Of a stretch of DNA of 64,000 nt, positions 49,901 through 62,204 are shown one piece after another. Numbering within the stretch: the stretch's first letter is position 1; every line of letters begins with the position of its first letter. The notes beneath the pieces were generated by a model that saw nothing but the letters and a program-made list of their open reading frames with translations, was not told where the DNA came from and made no database searches. A program made the translations under genes and the position numbers. The stretch lies in NCBI GenBank assembly GCA_051453625.1, contig JBOZIK010000001.1, forward strand, positions 129,764,685 to 129,828,684, given 5' to 3'. The stretch comes from Welwitschia mirabilis. Its lineage: Eukaryota; Gnetophyta; Gnetopsida; Welwitschiales.

Positions 49901-50840
49901 GTCTTAGGTTATACTTCTATTGCAAAGTAATTTTTAATTGATTGATAAATATTTGGAGTTACTCTTTAATCTCTATCTCCATATTTCTCTCATGTAACTT
50001 TTCATTAATTATGTTAACTAATATCACCTTTAGCTAATATGATATTAGGGGGATGCTTAATATAATATTTAGGATTACATGTAGAGAAGATTGAGAATTA
50101 AATAATTTTAAGATTAAGGAGGTTAGGAAAACTAATATTATGAGAATATTTTAAGAAGATGTGAGAGTCACTCTTGTTTATCTATTATTATGGATAAAGC
50201 CTTTAAAAAAGTGTAGTATATCTGGAATAATTGTAATAGTGATAATAATAATATTAGAGTAGATAAAACTTAACAACTAGATATGCACACACTATACTAG
50301 TAGTGGGAAGGATGAAATTTCAAATCAAATTTAATCAATTGGTAGATTTTATTATGTTGTAGATGAAAATATTCTTTTCAATATTCGTAAAGGGACATCT
50401 TTCTTAGCTAGATAGATAATATATTATTATTCATATATTGCTAATTGCGATGTGCTATATAATAACTAAGTAGTATCCATGAATTCTTGAAACCCTAAAT
50501 GGTAGACTCCATAGATTTTTATGTACCTAAGATTGGTACAAACACCTTGAGAAGAATGACAAGTTCTAAGAAATAACATGAAAAAATTTATTTTCATGTT
50601 GCTAACTTGAATTTTGGAGGGTACAGAGGTGACCAGTGAAAATGTTAATCAATTTTAAGGGAAATGTTGGTGTGATCTTAGAGGAAAATTTGAATTGAAA
50701 TATTAGATACAATTAACTCATCTTAGTAGCCAAGTATAAATAGATATATAAAGAATACCTAGAGGATAATAATCATTGACCATCCACATTACAAGAAAGC
50801 TCATCAAATTTAAATCCATTAAACATTGATTAATTTTAAC
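46945..50840. other. AT-rich interval, no gene seen
   Basis: About 3.9 kb with no recognisable coding region, RNA gene or repeat pair. Around 48700-48900 the phrase TAGTCAACTC recurs loosely (48715 and 48750). It may be old transposon sequence, but no termini were found. Confidence 0.5.
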
Positions 50841-51381
50841 NNNNNNNNNNNNNNNNNNNNNNNNNNNNNNNNNNNNNNNNNNNNNNNNNNNNNNNNNNNN
50901 NNNNNNNNNNNNNNNNNNNNNNNNNNNNNNNNNNNNNNNNNNNNNNNNNNNNNNNNNNNNNNNNNNNNNNNNNNNNNNNNNNNNNNNNNNNNNNNNNNNN
51001 NNNNNNNNNNNNNNNNNNNNNNNNNNNNNNNNNNNNNNNNNNNNNNNNNNNNNNNNNNNNNNNNNNNNNNNNNNNNNNNNNNNNNNNNNNNNNNNNNNNN
51101 NNNNNNNNNNNNNNNNNNNNNNNNNNNNNNNNNNNNNNNNNNNNNNNNNNNNNNNNNNNNNNNNNNNNNNNNNNNNNNNNNNNNNNNNNNNNNNNNNNNN
51201 NNNNNNNNNNNNNNNNNNNNNNNNNNNNNNNNNNNNNNNNNNNNNNNNNNNNNNNNNNNNNNNNNNNNNNNNNNNNNNNNNNNNNNNNNNNNNNNNNNNN
51301 NNNNNNNNNNNNNNNNNNNNNNNNNNNNNNNNNNNNNNNNNNNNNNNNNNNNNNNNNNNNNNNNNNNNNNNNNNNNNNNNN
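50841..51381. other. Assembly gap, 541 N
   Basis: Run of N of non-round length, so probably an estimated size. Open frames of about 200 codons drawn across it are artefacts of N. Confidence 0.9.
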
Positions 51382-51746
51382 CATATGATTACCACTATAA
51401 AATTTTGGCATCTTTTATTCTTTTAATTACAAATGAACATAATCACAAGGTGGTGTAAAATTATGATTCTAAATGGGAAATTATAAATACATTTAAAGTA
51501 TTTGACATTAAAAATTTATATATTAAGTTGATCTATTTATTAAATATAACAAAAAATATTCAAATAAAGTAGTATGAAGACTTATAAATCCTAAGTAACG
51601 TATGATGAATTATTGATATTCTCAATAGAGACTATAAATCACAATGCATTTATTAGACATTTTTCATTAAAAATGCTTAAGCTATAATTTTTTATGATCA
51701 AGTAATTATGAAACTATTAGCAAATGATAAGTTGAAGGCCATAGAC

Positions 51747-51860
51747 NNNNNNNNNNNNNNNNNNNNNNNNNNNNNNNNNNNNNNNNNNNNNNNNNNNNNN
51801 NNNNNNNNNNNNNNNNNNNNNNNNNNNNNNNNNNNNNNNNNNNNNNNNNNNNNNNNNNNN
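51747..51860. other. Assembly gap, 114 N
   Basis: Second gap of non-round length. The sequence between the two gaps (51382-51746) shows no feature. Confidence 0.9.
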
Positions 51861-52449
51861 AACTATTATCATAATGGATGAAATACACTATAGTAGTAGT
51901 AAAAATCAATATTAAAAGTGTTACTATGGCAAATTTAATGAAATGATAATTTAGGACAAAGGGAACTAGAAGGAAAAAAATCAAGTGGTAATATATGGTC
52001 AAAATGGCAATATTAATTTTCAATATAGAGCTCCATGTAATTAAATTAATAAGGTTTCTTGAGCATATAAAGTAAAATAAACAAGACAAAAGTCTACTTT
52101 TGATAGTAATATTAAAAATAAGCCTACATCCCTTATGAGAATGGTAGATATGGATTCTAATAAGACCTCATGAATCTAATCACTAGATGTAGGGTATTCT
52201 TATTGGTGTCTAGGCTAATATCACTTATATGAACTATGTGATAATAAGTATTATTAATTATTGAATAAAAAACAAAAATCCACTAAATATATGTCTTACA
52301 AAAAGGATTTATTCTTTAAGTGAACATCTAGCTCTGTGGCGTAATGCATATGGCTAATATGAGTATACAACTAGTAATAAAAATCTTATTAGTGCTAATT
52401 CAACCTTTGGATGGAGCAAAAGGACTCTAATGAAGAGATTTTCTTGACA

Positions 52450-52575
52450 TCCATTGTTTAAAATAAAATTTATTATCTCTTGGAAAATTATTAAGAAAGG
52501 GATTTAGTGTTAAGATAACAAGAATACATGGGAATTTAACCATTAGAAAAAAAAATGGTGTATATTATCTCACAT
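52450..52575 (+). pseudogene. Possible Ty1/copia pre-integrase fragment
   Basis: In one frame the plus strand reads LK, a stop, then NLLSLGKLLRKGFSVKI and, after a short interval, LTIRKKNGVYYL. The phrase LKxNLLSLGxLLxKG is typical of the segment before integrase in plant Ty1/copia polyproteins. Only about 40 residues are readable, with one stop, and nothing downstream confirms integrase, so this is tentative. Confidence 0.4.
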
Positions 52576-54689
52576 GTTATTTATAAGGCCAACTAATGTA
52601 CTGGAATGGAAGTTCTCTAATATATTAAAAGAAGATTATTGTATCAAGAAGATCTAAGAGGTAGCATACAAATGTAATTCTTGAGATGGAGAATTCATAA
52701 GATCTTTTAAAAGAGTTTCTTTAGTATGCATGATAAGGCAACATGCCATTACAAAGGATCTTGCTTACACTTTCATTTTTACTTATTTGGCCTCAATAGT
52801 ATATCTTGATGCTATAAATTTCATATTTATCATTAAATTATTATTAGACATGTTTAATCCTTATAATTTATAAATTATTATTAAATGGGATTAATACTTG
52901 GAGTTTACTTTATAGGTCATCTTTTATTGCTTAAGTTTAAAACTACAAAACTTCTTATCAATATCAAAACCACTATCTAAACCCATGATGTTGTCAATGT
53001 TTTTTAAAGGAATAGATTTTGAAAAAATTGAATTGGAAATTAGTGAATGTATCATCTAAATAAACTTTCATTTAAAAGATCAAGAATCAAAGGAGATCTT
53101 AATAATATTAAGGATTAATATGATTAATCTTAATATTAAATAAACTTTAATGTAACTAGATCTTACTTATCTTAACATAATAAGTATATACCATTGTAAA
53201 TAACAATCCAACCTTTAGATACATAAGCAAATCCTAGCTCAAGGGTTGAGGTATTTAATTCATGATCTAATTCATGTTTCATTTTATGATTGTTTTTTCA
53301 TCTACATTATATTTTTTTAGATATACATTTCTCATAGATTATTTCATCATGGAGTTCTAAGGCTTCTTTTTCCCTTCCTAGGCATGAAGAAATTATTTTT
53401 TCATGAGGCATTTATCTTACTGAACCTAAGAATTTATTTTTATATTTAATTACCTTTTTTCTATAATGCTTGCATCATGAGTTAATATAATTTGATGTGT
53501 GATTGAATCTATTCTATAATCCATAATCAATATAATTATGTTTATTAGTTAGGCTACAGTTCATTTTAAATGTTATTTTATTCTTACCACTTAGAATTGT
53601 TTCTTTAAATGTATTTTTGTGGTTTAAATAATTGATGTCTTAGTATTTATGACATATTTCATGCTATTCTAATATTTTATACATTTCATTGTAAAAAAAA
53701 CGAACTCTATGCCAATTGTGTTTATGAAGTTTGAAATGCATAGTAAATAATTCATTGCTTATTTATGAAAACCTTTTATACTTAAATATAATATCTTAAT
53801 CTCAACCTAATTGTATAGTAGTTTGTATTCTGTATAATTATTCCTAGTGCCTAGAACAAGAACTTTTCAATACTAACTTGTACTAAATTATATAATCCTT
53901 TTCAAGCTTTTATATTTAATTATAGTTCTTATGAAAGAATGATAAGGATTGCATATACTATAACAGACTACTTTTGTTTTATAAATTTGAGATTGATACC
54001 TGTTACTTAATTTCTAGGGTATAACTTCAAAGATGACAAATTATAACAATTATAAAGGCATGAAAAGTTTTTAACACTATTATTAGGAATTGCAATTAGT
54101 ATTCCTTGGCTTGTGAAAGTTCATTTTATTTTTGAATTTTGTAGTTATTATTTTAAAATCTATATTCACCAAAACTACAATAATGGTTTCCATCTTACAA
54201 GATCTTCAAGCATTTATAGTGGAAGATCTTGGATTTAAAAAGCATTTACCTTAGATAAGCTAGTTTGAATCTCACTTTTACCTAGGTCTTTTCTATGTTA
54301 GTTTTGCTACTTTTATCTATTGAAAGCCTAAGGTTTTAATGATCTACTAAAATTTATCTCTTGGTGCTATGTGATTTACTATTAATTAGTTAATCTATGT
54401 TATTACTACATGAAATCTTAAATTTCATAAACTTCTCTGAAAATTACTTCTAGTAAAATTAATTAATTTAAAATATTTTTACTATATATTTATTATTATA
54501 TGATATTTTTCTTCTAATTAGGACTAATATCTATCTGATCATTACCACTATCCTATTTTTAGAGGTTCATTAGTTAAAATTTAAAATTTTATCTTCTGGA
54601 ATATTTTACTCTCTTTTTTTAAAAACTAATAATTTATCTTTTTTAAATTATTATTAATTTTAACATCTTATGTATCATTTGATTAGGAC
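52576..54689. other. AT-rich interval, no gene seen
   Basis: Nothing recognisable. Part of it could be the 5' LTR of the Ty3/gypsy remnant that follows, but I found no primer site or matching second LTR. Confidence 0.45.
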
Positions 54690-56700
54690 TACCACTAGCT
54701 GATAACATAGAGAAGTTGATGGAGGACCACTAGACCTTAAACCACTCTTAACTGACTTTAATGATTATTACTTTGAATTGATGTTTTAGATAGATAAAAT
54801 GTTAATTCAAAATAACCTAGATATACATTTGATAGATGTAACCATGTTTCATACTAATATAAATAGCATCTATGTAGATTCACTTATGAGAATACTCAAA
54901 TCCTTATGATAACCTATGTGTTTAGCTATGCTTTCACCTATGATTTTCCTCCTTTATGTGAATTATCTTGAAATAAAAACAAGCATCATTAATTTACTGA
55001 TGGCTTAATTTTGAAGATCTTTATGAAGACTTACATGAATTTAAATTTGTAATATTAATTATAATAGCTCAAAATTATGCAATTAGAATGAAGTTATTTT
55101 CCTATTTTTCAAAAAAATAAAAGGCTATACCATGGCTACATTCCTTAAAATCCTTATTAATTAGATCATGAAAGATTTCAATAATTAGTTTGTATAGTAT
55201 TATTTTCTAATACATATAACCAATGAATTAAGATAAAGCATTATGAACTTTAACACAAGTTAATAAACCTTTCTATAAAGAATTTTAATCTCTTAAAGAT
55301 CTATTGAATAATTTCCATCAATATGGTTTTGAAGTATGGAGAAAATGAACTTTTTATATGAAGGATTAACATCATAAAGTAGTCAATTAATTAAATAGAT
55401 GAATGAAGGAACTTTTACACCTAAAAGACAAAAATAAGCTTGGAACACTTTAGAAAACTTAGCTAAAGATGCTAAGAACTAGGAGAGATAACTTATGATT
55501 AAAGATTAACCAGTCAAACTTAATCACCCAAATTCATATGAAGATGAATACATAAATTGAATAAGAAAATAGACAAGAAAGACAATTTGGATACCATAGC
55601 TAAATTATTAGAATAACTTAATTTATATAAACAATGTAAGACTAATAAAAGACATGTAATGCTAGTAGAGCTATTATATGTGCTATATGTAGTTTAGATA
55701 AACATTAATTTAATGAATGTTATTTAATTTTAATTTATAAATATATAGTAATTAAGAAAGTTAATAGTGTATAACCTAGAAGTTTTTTGAAATAATACAC
55801 AAACATCACTTTCTTATGAATATTCTTACAGCCTAGAGTGAAACAATTATCTTTGCTTTCCTTGGGAATGTTAACAAAATGAAATATCTTACCTCACAAA
55901 TATTTGTCAATCATCAAACTAAGACATTAGACAATGTCTTAAAATAATTTATTAAATATTAAATAACTAGTAAAAATATACAAGATAAAATTAATAATTA
56001 AATCAGATAATCTCTTAAACATGAATCGACTTTTTAAAACTACTTTTCATATTTTATCTTCAAATAATAAAAAATAAAAGGATAAGATTCCAACTTAATC
56101 TTTAACTAATTCAAAATGGATGTACATGGTTAAACAATAAAAGTTAATGTTATTTATCTTAAAACTAGTACACAAGTGAATGAACATATTAAACCCCTAA
56201 GAATAAACCTCTCTACATATGACTCTAAACCTTAAAATAGGCATAACTTTGAGAAGGATAACACAGAAAAGAAGTAAGTGCTATAAGTCATTAAAAACCT
56301 CTAGCTAAGTTTATAAATCCTAGTTTTTTAAGTCTTTCATGTATTATTAACAACAAAATAAAAGATAAATCATTGCAAGATTTGAAAGCTAGTGTAAACT
56401 TAGTGCCATATCTGCTACATAAGGAAATTGTATTAAAAGGTTTAAATAAAATAAGAATAAATTTACAACTTGGTAAGAGTTTAACAAAAATTTTAACAAA
56501 AATTTAAAAGAAATAATGGATAATATTATAGTATACATTATTGAATTTTAATATCTAATAAATTTGTTATATTAGAAAGTGAAGACAACACAAAGGAATT
56601 TCCACTTATCTTGGATAGGGCATTGCTTACAACTTTGAATTTTCTAACTAATTATAGGAATGATTTAGTAGAAATATATTTTAATAATACAAACATAAAG
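54690..56700 (+). pseudogene. Ty3/gypsy gag-protease remnant (Athila/Tat-like)
   Basis: Reading across frameshifts and stops, the plus strand shows the order of a plant Ty3/gypsy gag: LADNIEKLMED near 54697; a capsid-like helix region resembling LRFFxYSLKDRAKTWLNSL, here LFSYFSKK then PWLHSLKSLL (about 55090-55160); LKDLLNNFHQYGFEVW (about 55293-55340); a damaged FYxGL motif; and AWNTLENLAKDAKN (about 55430-55480). A CCHC zinc knuckle follows at 55679-55720. Further on, EDNTKEFPLILDRALLTT (about 56580-56640) matches the protease C-terminal stretch usually seen as EVPIILGRPFLAT. No reverse transcriptase is clear beyond 57000. The lineage call is from general resemblance only. Confidence 0.7.
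55679..55720 (+). other. CCHC zinc-knuckle remnant of the gypsy gag
   Basis: Read in frame: Cys-Ala-Ile-Cys-Ser-Leu-Asp-Lys-His-stop-Phe-Asn-Glu-Cys. The spacing CX2CX4HX4C is exactly that of retroviral-type nucleocapsid knuckles, which bind the genomic RNA. One stop (TAA) sits inside it. Confidence 0.75.
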
Positions 56701-58184
56701 AAGAGGTATACAAATGGAATTTAAGATATTAGATTAGTTGTAACTAATGGAAATGGAAATTCTAAGTCTCTATATTTTATTGAAAATCATCTATTATATA
56801 AGCATTTTATGCCTTAACTCTTGTTATGATTCATGATATTAGAAGACATACCCTAGTTGTCAAGGTATAGGTAGTAGATTTATATAAATAAAATAAGTAA
56901 TCCTATTATAATATAATTCACTTTAACTATTATTTTATTTTTTGGATTAAAGAGGTATTTTAAGGCTTATAAGATTTAGATAAAAGTTTCATTCAAGGAT
57001 TTGATAGAAATTATTTTCAAAGGAGATTAGAAAATAGAGTATAAATTAAATAGAGTAGATTTATCCTCCTAGGAATTAAAATGGCTATTCACATGAAAAC
57101 CTATTAAGAAAAACATAGCCAAGTAAAAGATATTATGCTAAGTATAACTTGGATTCATAGATAATAAATTATTCATTATAGATTCCAAATGTTATGAAAG
57201 TACAAGTATTAGGACTATTACATCTTATAAGGAAATGTAGAAAACATTAGGATAGCATTAAAGATACCATATAATAACATGTTAATCATATAAATCCTAG
57301 TGTACATTAAAGATACACAAAAAAAACCTTAAACAAGTTTTAAAAAAAAGCAGGATTTCAAAAAATAGTTTTTATTTTTCTTCTTCCTTTTATAGTAGTT
57401 AAAGATTACTTTTATAGAAAAGAAAATTTATTTAGGTTTCACAAGTTTTTTCTCTTTTTCATTTTTTTTTCAAATAATAAGTGTAGTATCATCATATAAG
57501 TTATTATTCCCTTAGCAATTCCCTTCTTAGCATCAAAATATGCTTCTTTCAAGAAGACTAGAATGCTTATAAGAAAACCTTAGAAATGTGTCCTATAATA
57601 AAAACCTCCTTAAAAGGAGTTGCTATCTCAGGAAACTACTTATTAAAGAAATAAGTAGATTATTGCAACACAGTTTTGAGTAATGGGATTTATGCATTAC
57701 GTGTCTAGTAATTCTAATATAAAATGTACTACACATCTTATAATATTATTCAAAACTTTATTACACATTCCATAGTACTAGGTAAAAATGTACTACACAT
57801 CCCATCATATTAGGATTAAGAAAGGCTCTTTCTAATGACTCTAAAAGTTAAATAAAGCTTGATATTAATAGAAAAATGAGTTGCATTAACTCATAGTAAA
57901 TTTTATCTTAGATAGAAAATATTAAAACATTTTTCAACCAAGTGGTTTTATTAGAATATTAGCTATTTTCTATGTGATCGAATAACACATTAAAGTGATA
58001 ATCTCATGCTATATAAGTTCCTTCATTTTAGGGATTACTATAAAGTGATTTATCATGTTGTGATGAACTAAATCTTTATATATGCAAATAATATATTGAA
58101 TATTAATTAACATCTTGATTACATTTTGTTTGATTTAAATTTATTACTTATAGAATTTTTCTCAGTCATTTAACTTTTCTACAT
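56701..58184. other. Old transposon-like DNA, no clear domain
   Basis: Plus-strand frames after the gypsy protease fade without a clear reverse transcriptase. The phrase AATGTACTACACATC occurs at about 57723 and 57788 with a related ATTACACATTCCAT between them, a short degenerate repeat. It may belong to the 3' LTR of the minus-strand copia remnant, which is not proven. Confidence 0.45.
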
Positions 58185-58962
58185 GTTTTAGATGTAGTTG
58201 TATACTCTACTTTTGTAAAATATCATGCTATCACTTTGTCATGCTAACACAAAGGCAATATACCTAAGAACATAATATATCCAAATTTTAACAAAGAAGT
58301 TTATAAGTTTCTAGAAAGATATAAGTTGAAACATTTCTTAAAGATAAACTAATAGGGTTTATTATATGTCAGACACAAGTCTTTTGTATTTTTCAAGAAT
58401 CTCAATATTCTTATTGTAGTGTCTATATGACTAACATTTAGTGCATGAAGTTATCTAAATAATAGATCAATCATGTATAATATATCAGGTCTAGTGTTGA
58501 TAACATAAATAAGAATATTAACTATTCTTTTGTATTTAGTTACATTTACTAATTCTAATTATTCATTGATACGTATTTTCATATTATATTCCAAAGATAT
58601 CACATCATATTTACATTTTTTAATCCAAAATTTTAAATTAAATATATGATTTTCTTCCTTTAAGTTAGAAATATTTCATGCTCTTTCTAGTTAATTTCTA
58701 CACCAAGGTAGAATCTAGCCAATCTTAGATAAAAAATTTTGAATTCCTTACTTAAAGGAATCTTTTTATGATTTACATCTACTTCATTACTACCAGTTAC
58801 TAACTTGTTATCTTCATACATCACTATATGTTTAGATATATATCAATTATATTTGATGAATACTGTGGCATCTATGTATTCATAATCATATAATATAAAT
58901 CTAATAAAACTTAGTAACTAGTGAGTTTTATGTACCATGTTATAAGATATTGTTTTAACTAA
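58185..58962 (-). pseudogene. Ty1/copia reverse transcriptase-RNase H remnant
   Basis: On the minus strand one long, lightly broken reading shows the order of the copia RT: a decayed KQSPRQWY-like start; then MYEDNKLVTGSNE at the place of the YVDDM active site, with Y-V-D-D changed to Y-E-D-N; LSKEF; ARFYLGVEIN (usually YFLGIE); EIFLTxRKKIIYLI (usually GIFLSQRKY); VTKYKRIVNILIYVINTRPDILYMIDLL; and SHIDTTIRILRFLKNT. A trace of RNase H, FTKVEYTTTSKT near 58200, matches the STTEAEYIA region. The catalytic aspartate pair is broken and stops are present, so it is dead. Confidence 0.8.
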
Positions 58963-59434
58963 TATAATAACTTAACTAATCTATGCACTTTCTATTCCTT
59001 ATTTTTTATTTAAAACTGTAATGTTCCAAATTAACTAATTAAAAAAGAAGTATGTTAAGATTCTTAATAAGCATGATTAATAAATCATTATGAACGATGT
59101 GACTTAAAGATGTAAAACTATTTCTTTTCATTTATGCTATAAAAAACTATGTCATTAGGTGGAGGTGGATAGACTATGTGGATGTAATCAACAATAGCCT
59201 TGGCTAATATTTAATTATCTCAAGAGGGAAACTTATGTCATAGTCCATGTCTTTACCTTTAACCACTAGTGTAGGGCTATTAGCTAAATGATAAGGAATG
59301 TAGCCCATTTTTTCTAATAATAAAGTCTATTTTTGTCAAATGATTCCTTATTATTCTTATCGATCTTGATATATTGTTTTATATATTCCTTTTTATGTGA
59401 AGTAGTTCAAAGACAATAAAATGGGATATTAATT
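58963..59434. other. Probable LTR sequence, boundaries not defined
   Basis: Lies directly before a perfect tRNA-Met-type primer site, so its right end should be a 5' LTR on the plus strand. I found neither its start nor a second copy in the window. Confidence 0.35.
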
Positions 59435-59447
59435 TGGTATCAGAGCC
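59435..59447 (+). other. tRNA-Met-type primer binding site (orphan)
   Basis: TGGTATCAGAGCC on the plus strand is a perfect match to the initiator tRNA-Met complement used by many plant LTR retrotransposons. It points right, away from the copia RT on the minus strand, so it belongs to a different, truncated element. No gag follows it. Confidence 0.6.
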
Positions 59448-59639
59448 AACAATAAGTAGTAAAATGCTACTTCAAGAAAAAACAAGGAAGGGATTTAGTT
59501 TTATAAATAAGTAAAGTCTTATATTAAGAAAATAAATCAATTGACAAGAAGTAGATAAAAGAAGCTGTGATATAAAGAAGAAAATAAGGTATCAGTAAAA
59601 ATCATGATGCATAACACCTTAAATAGTGAATTATGGATC

Positions 59640-60720
59640 ATTGCTAAAGTGGAACTAGTAGGTAATCTTCCACACCTAGAGTAGGTGGCTTCACATCACT
59701 TAGAATGATCTCCATCCCAATAGGTTGATGAGGAATCACCGTAGTACTAATCTTAACTAAAGAAGAACCTACTATAAAATCTGCTCCAGTAATGGGATAT
59801 GGCCTCTTTAAGAGCTTCATGTAAAGCTTGGCAGAAGCCATTAGGATCTCCAACATATGCTTCTTCAAAATCTCCCAGTTATAACATAATACATTAATAT
59901 CATTAATTATAATTACCAAATAATTTGCATAAGCCTAGCTCATCCTGTTACTTTTAGGTAGATGAGTAGATAAGGCAATCTGACTCTTTTCTAATGTAGT
60001 AATCTAGAAAGCATCTATCCATAATATATTCTCTGATAAGTGCATATTCCCCATCTGATTCTTGAGCATCTAGAGAGAATCACTTATGGATTCCCGCTAG
60101 GATTCTAGTATATCAATTAAATTGTAAAAATATCAAAATTTAGTGGGTCATTTATGATATGGAAAGTAATGGAAAGTAAAACAAGTAGAGTGAATGTACT
60201 TGAAGTCCTATAGAAATCCATCACCTTAGAGTGATGTTGAGTGTAGATGTCATCTAGATGAGATAGATGAATGACTTGTATATAAAAGAGGTTAGAAAGG
60301 GATTGATATTCCACTAACTAATCCATCTGCTCTTTAATCTTAGGGTACATGGTCTTCACCATCAATAAAATCTAATCTATCTAGTGAGAAACCTAACCTT
60401 GGTCATTAACCATGGATTATGAAGTTGTAGGTGGATGGTGAAGAGGATTTGGAGATGGACGAGCAATAGGTGAACTTTTACCTAAAGGCTGAAAGTAGAG
60501 GGTCGTGTAGGATATATTTCCCTGATCCATTAACACATCAAATTTATTAAAAACATCCTCTCCTAGAGAACTAAAAGGCAATAATAAATCCATGAATAGA
60601 CTACTGGAAGGTATAGAAAGGAAGGAGTTACTTACTGATATACAATATTCCCTTAGCTTTTAAAGAGAAAGCTTGTCTAGAGGCCATGGGATAAAATCTA
60701 GATTATCCTTAACTAAGGTC
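59640..60720 (-). pseudogene. Unrecognised decayed gene, 3' part
   Basis: Reading on the minus strand from 60720: PHLETLVKDNLDFIPWPLDKLSL, a stop, then 87 open codons (60417-60674) with MDLLLPFSSLGEDVFNKF and a Pro-rich end (ARPSPNPLHHPP). A 65-codon open frame (60117-60314) and a 91-codon open frame (59644-59919; contains RPYPITGADFIVGSS and ends VEDYLLVPL) follow in the same direction. Amino-acid composition is balanced, unlike the AT-driven frames elsewhere, so these look like true coding remnants. I do not recognise the protein. Confidence 0.5.
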
Positions 60721-61640
60721 TCTAAGTGTGGAACTTAAAATAAATAAAATTAAAAAAAATTCTTAGTAAGGGACTATTATTACGAAGTAAAGATAAGGGA
60801 TATATCCTCTTCTTCAAGTTCCTCAGGAACTAGATGATTAATCGGAGTCTTATTGTATTTTTGGTTGGAAGATTCATGGGATTCTAATGCCTTACTTATC
60901 TACAAATAATAATAAACAAATAGAGTTATTATAAATACATCTATTATTCAATACAAAGATCCATCCTTAGATGAAATAGAAAAAATACCTTGGGATGTTT
61001 CTTCTGGGAGATAGTCCCTAGAATCTTCATCCTCCATGGATGAAGAAGAACAAGAATGAAGGAAGGATCAAGAAGGAATTTTATGAGGGAACAAAATAAA
61101 AGATGAATCTATAGATAAATACCTAAAATACTATAATATACTTAGACTCATAAAAGAAAAATACAAACTTAATAAGATGTATGCATAAAAACACTTACCG
61201 CTATCATCATTTTGCTTCATGTGAGTTGACCAAGAAAGAGTAGATGAATACAAAAAAAAATAAATCCCAATATAAAGAAATCCCACTAAAAAAAAATATC
61301 AATAATTAAATTATGTAATTTTGGATTTTACTCACTTGATCAGGTATGAATGACCTACTTGCAATTAACTCCGAACAAGTTGTAAAATATGAGGTATCAA
61401 AGTTGGTAGTGGATACTCCATGGCAGTGAGTATCAAACTCTCGTACACACATAAAATCATCTAATGATTAGCCATAAAATAATAAAAATCCTTATCAAAG
61501 TGAGAAATCTTGATAGGAATATGGTCACCTTGGCTTAATTTGAAAAATAGCCTAATACTTTCTTCAGAAACCTAGATTAAACCATGATGAGGATGGGTGA
61601 TGGTAGCTATATAAGGATCAAAAGAAGAATGCAAAGAGTT
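60721..61640 (-). pseudogene. Unrecognised decayed gene with candidate introns, middle part
   Basis: From 61620 leftward the minus strand reads DPYIATITHPHHGLI, a stop, then SEESIRLFFKLSQGDHIPIK and SHFDKDFYYFMANH, then in a neighbouring frame EFDTHCHGVSTTNFDTSYF. Candidate splice sites split the rest: donor AG/GTGAGT at about 61343; donor CG/GTAAGTG at 61198 with acceptor TATTTTAG at 61123; donor AAG/GTATTT at 60988 with acceptor TTTGTAG at 60900 or the later GGCATTAG. The exon between holds MEDEDSRDYLPEETSQ and the next ESHESSNQKYNKTPIN. Frames stay in register over these junctions if the GGCATTAG acceptor is used. Introns of 76-100 bp are normal for plants. Function unknown. Confidence 0.5.
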
Positions 61641-62204
61641 AAGAATGAAAAGAACAGTGGGATGACAGAGATAAAAATAAGAAAAACCACATAGATACAG
61701 AAGATTGGAGGAGAAGATCCATGAGAAACCTTGCTCTATGGCTTGTTATTAGATTTTTAATTTAGTGAATTTGACACTTATAGAATATCAAAAAATAATA
61801 GGACAAAGTCTCTAAGCCATATCTTGATTGGAAAGAAGTTGTAATTGTGAATTTTAGGGAATAGATTCTATTTATAATAAATGCAGACTACAAAATGACA
61901 TGAATAAAAATATATAAACTCATAAGAAAATAATGTAGATATATCACATGGAAGAATAGGAGAAGAAGAGGGAAGAAAGAACTACTAGATTTATTGTGAA
62001 TCATGAGAAAAATGAGGTAAAAATAAGGGGTCTATGAAGTATTTATAATAGTGGACCACAGATTAACTAAACCCTAAGAATAAATTTAATTATAATTAAT
62101 TAACTACTATTAACTACAATTAAACTAAATTTAATTATAGTTGCATTAAGATTAAACTACATCTTCGTGACAAGTAGTACTTCATTACAATGACAGGCTC
62201 TGAA
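61641..62204. other. Interval before the minisatellite, little visible
   Basis: AT-rich with no clear frame, possibly an intron of the decayed minus-strand gene. The phrase AATTAACTACTATTAACTAC near 62095 is a short imperfect repeat. Confidence 0.4.

Noticed and set aside
59435-59447. A tRNA gene at the TGGTATCAGAGC site
   Set aside because: Only the primer-site complement is present; there is no cloverleaf around it.
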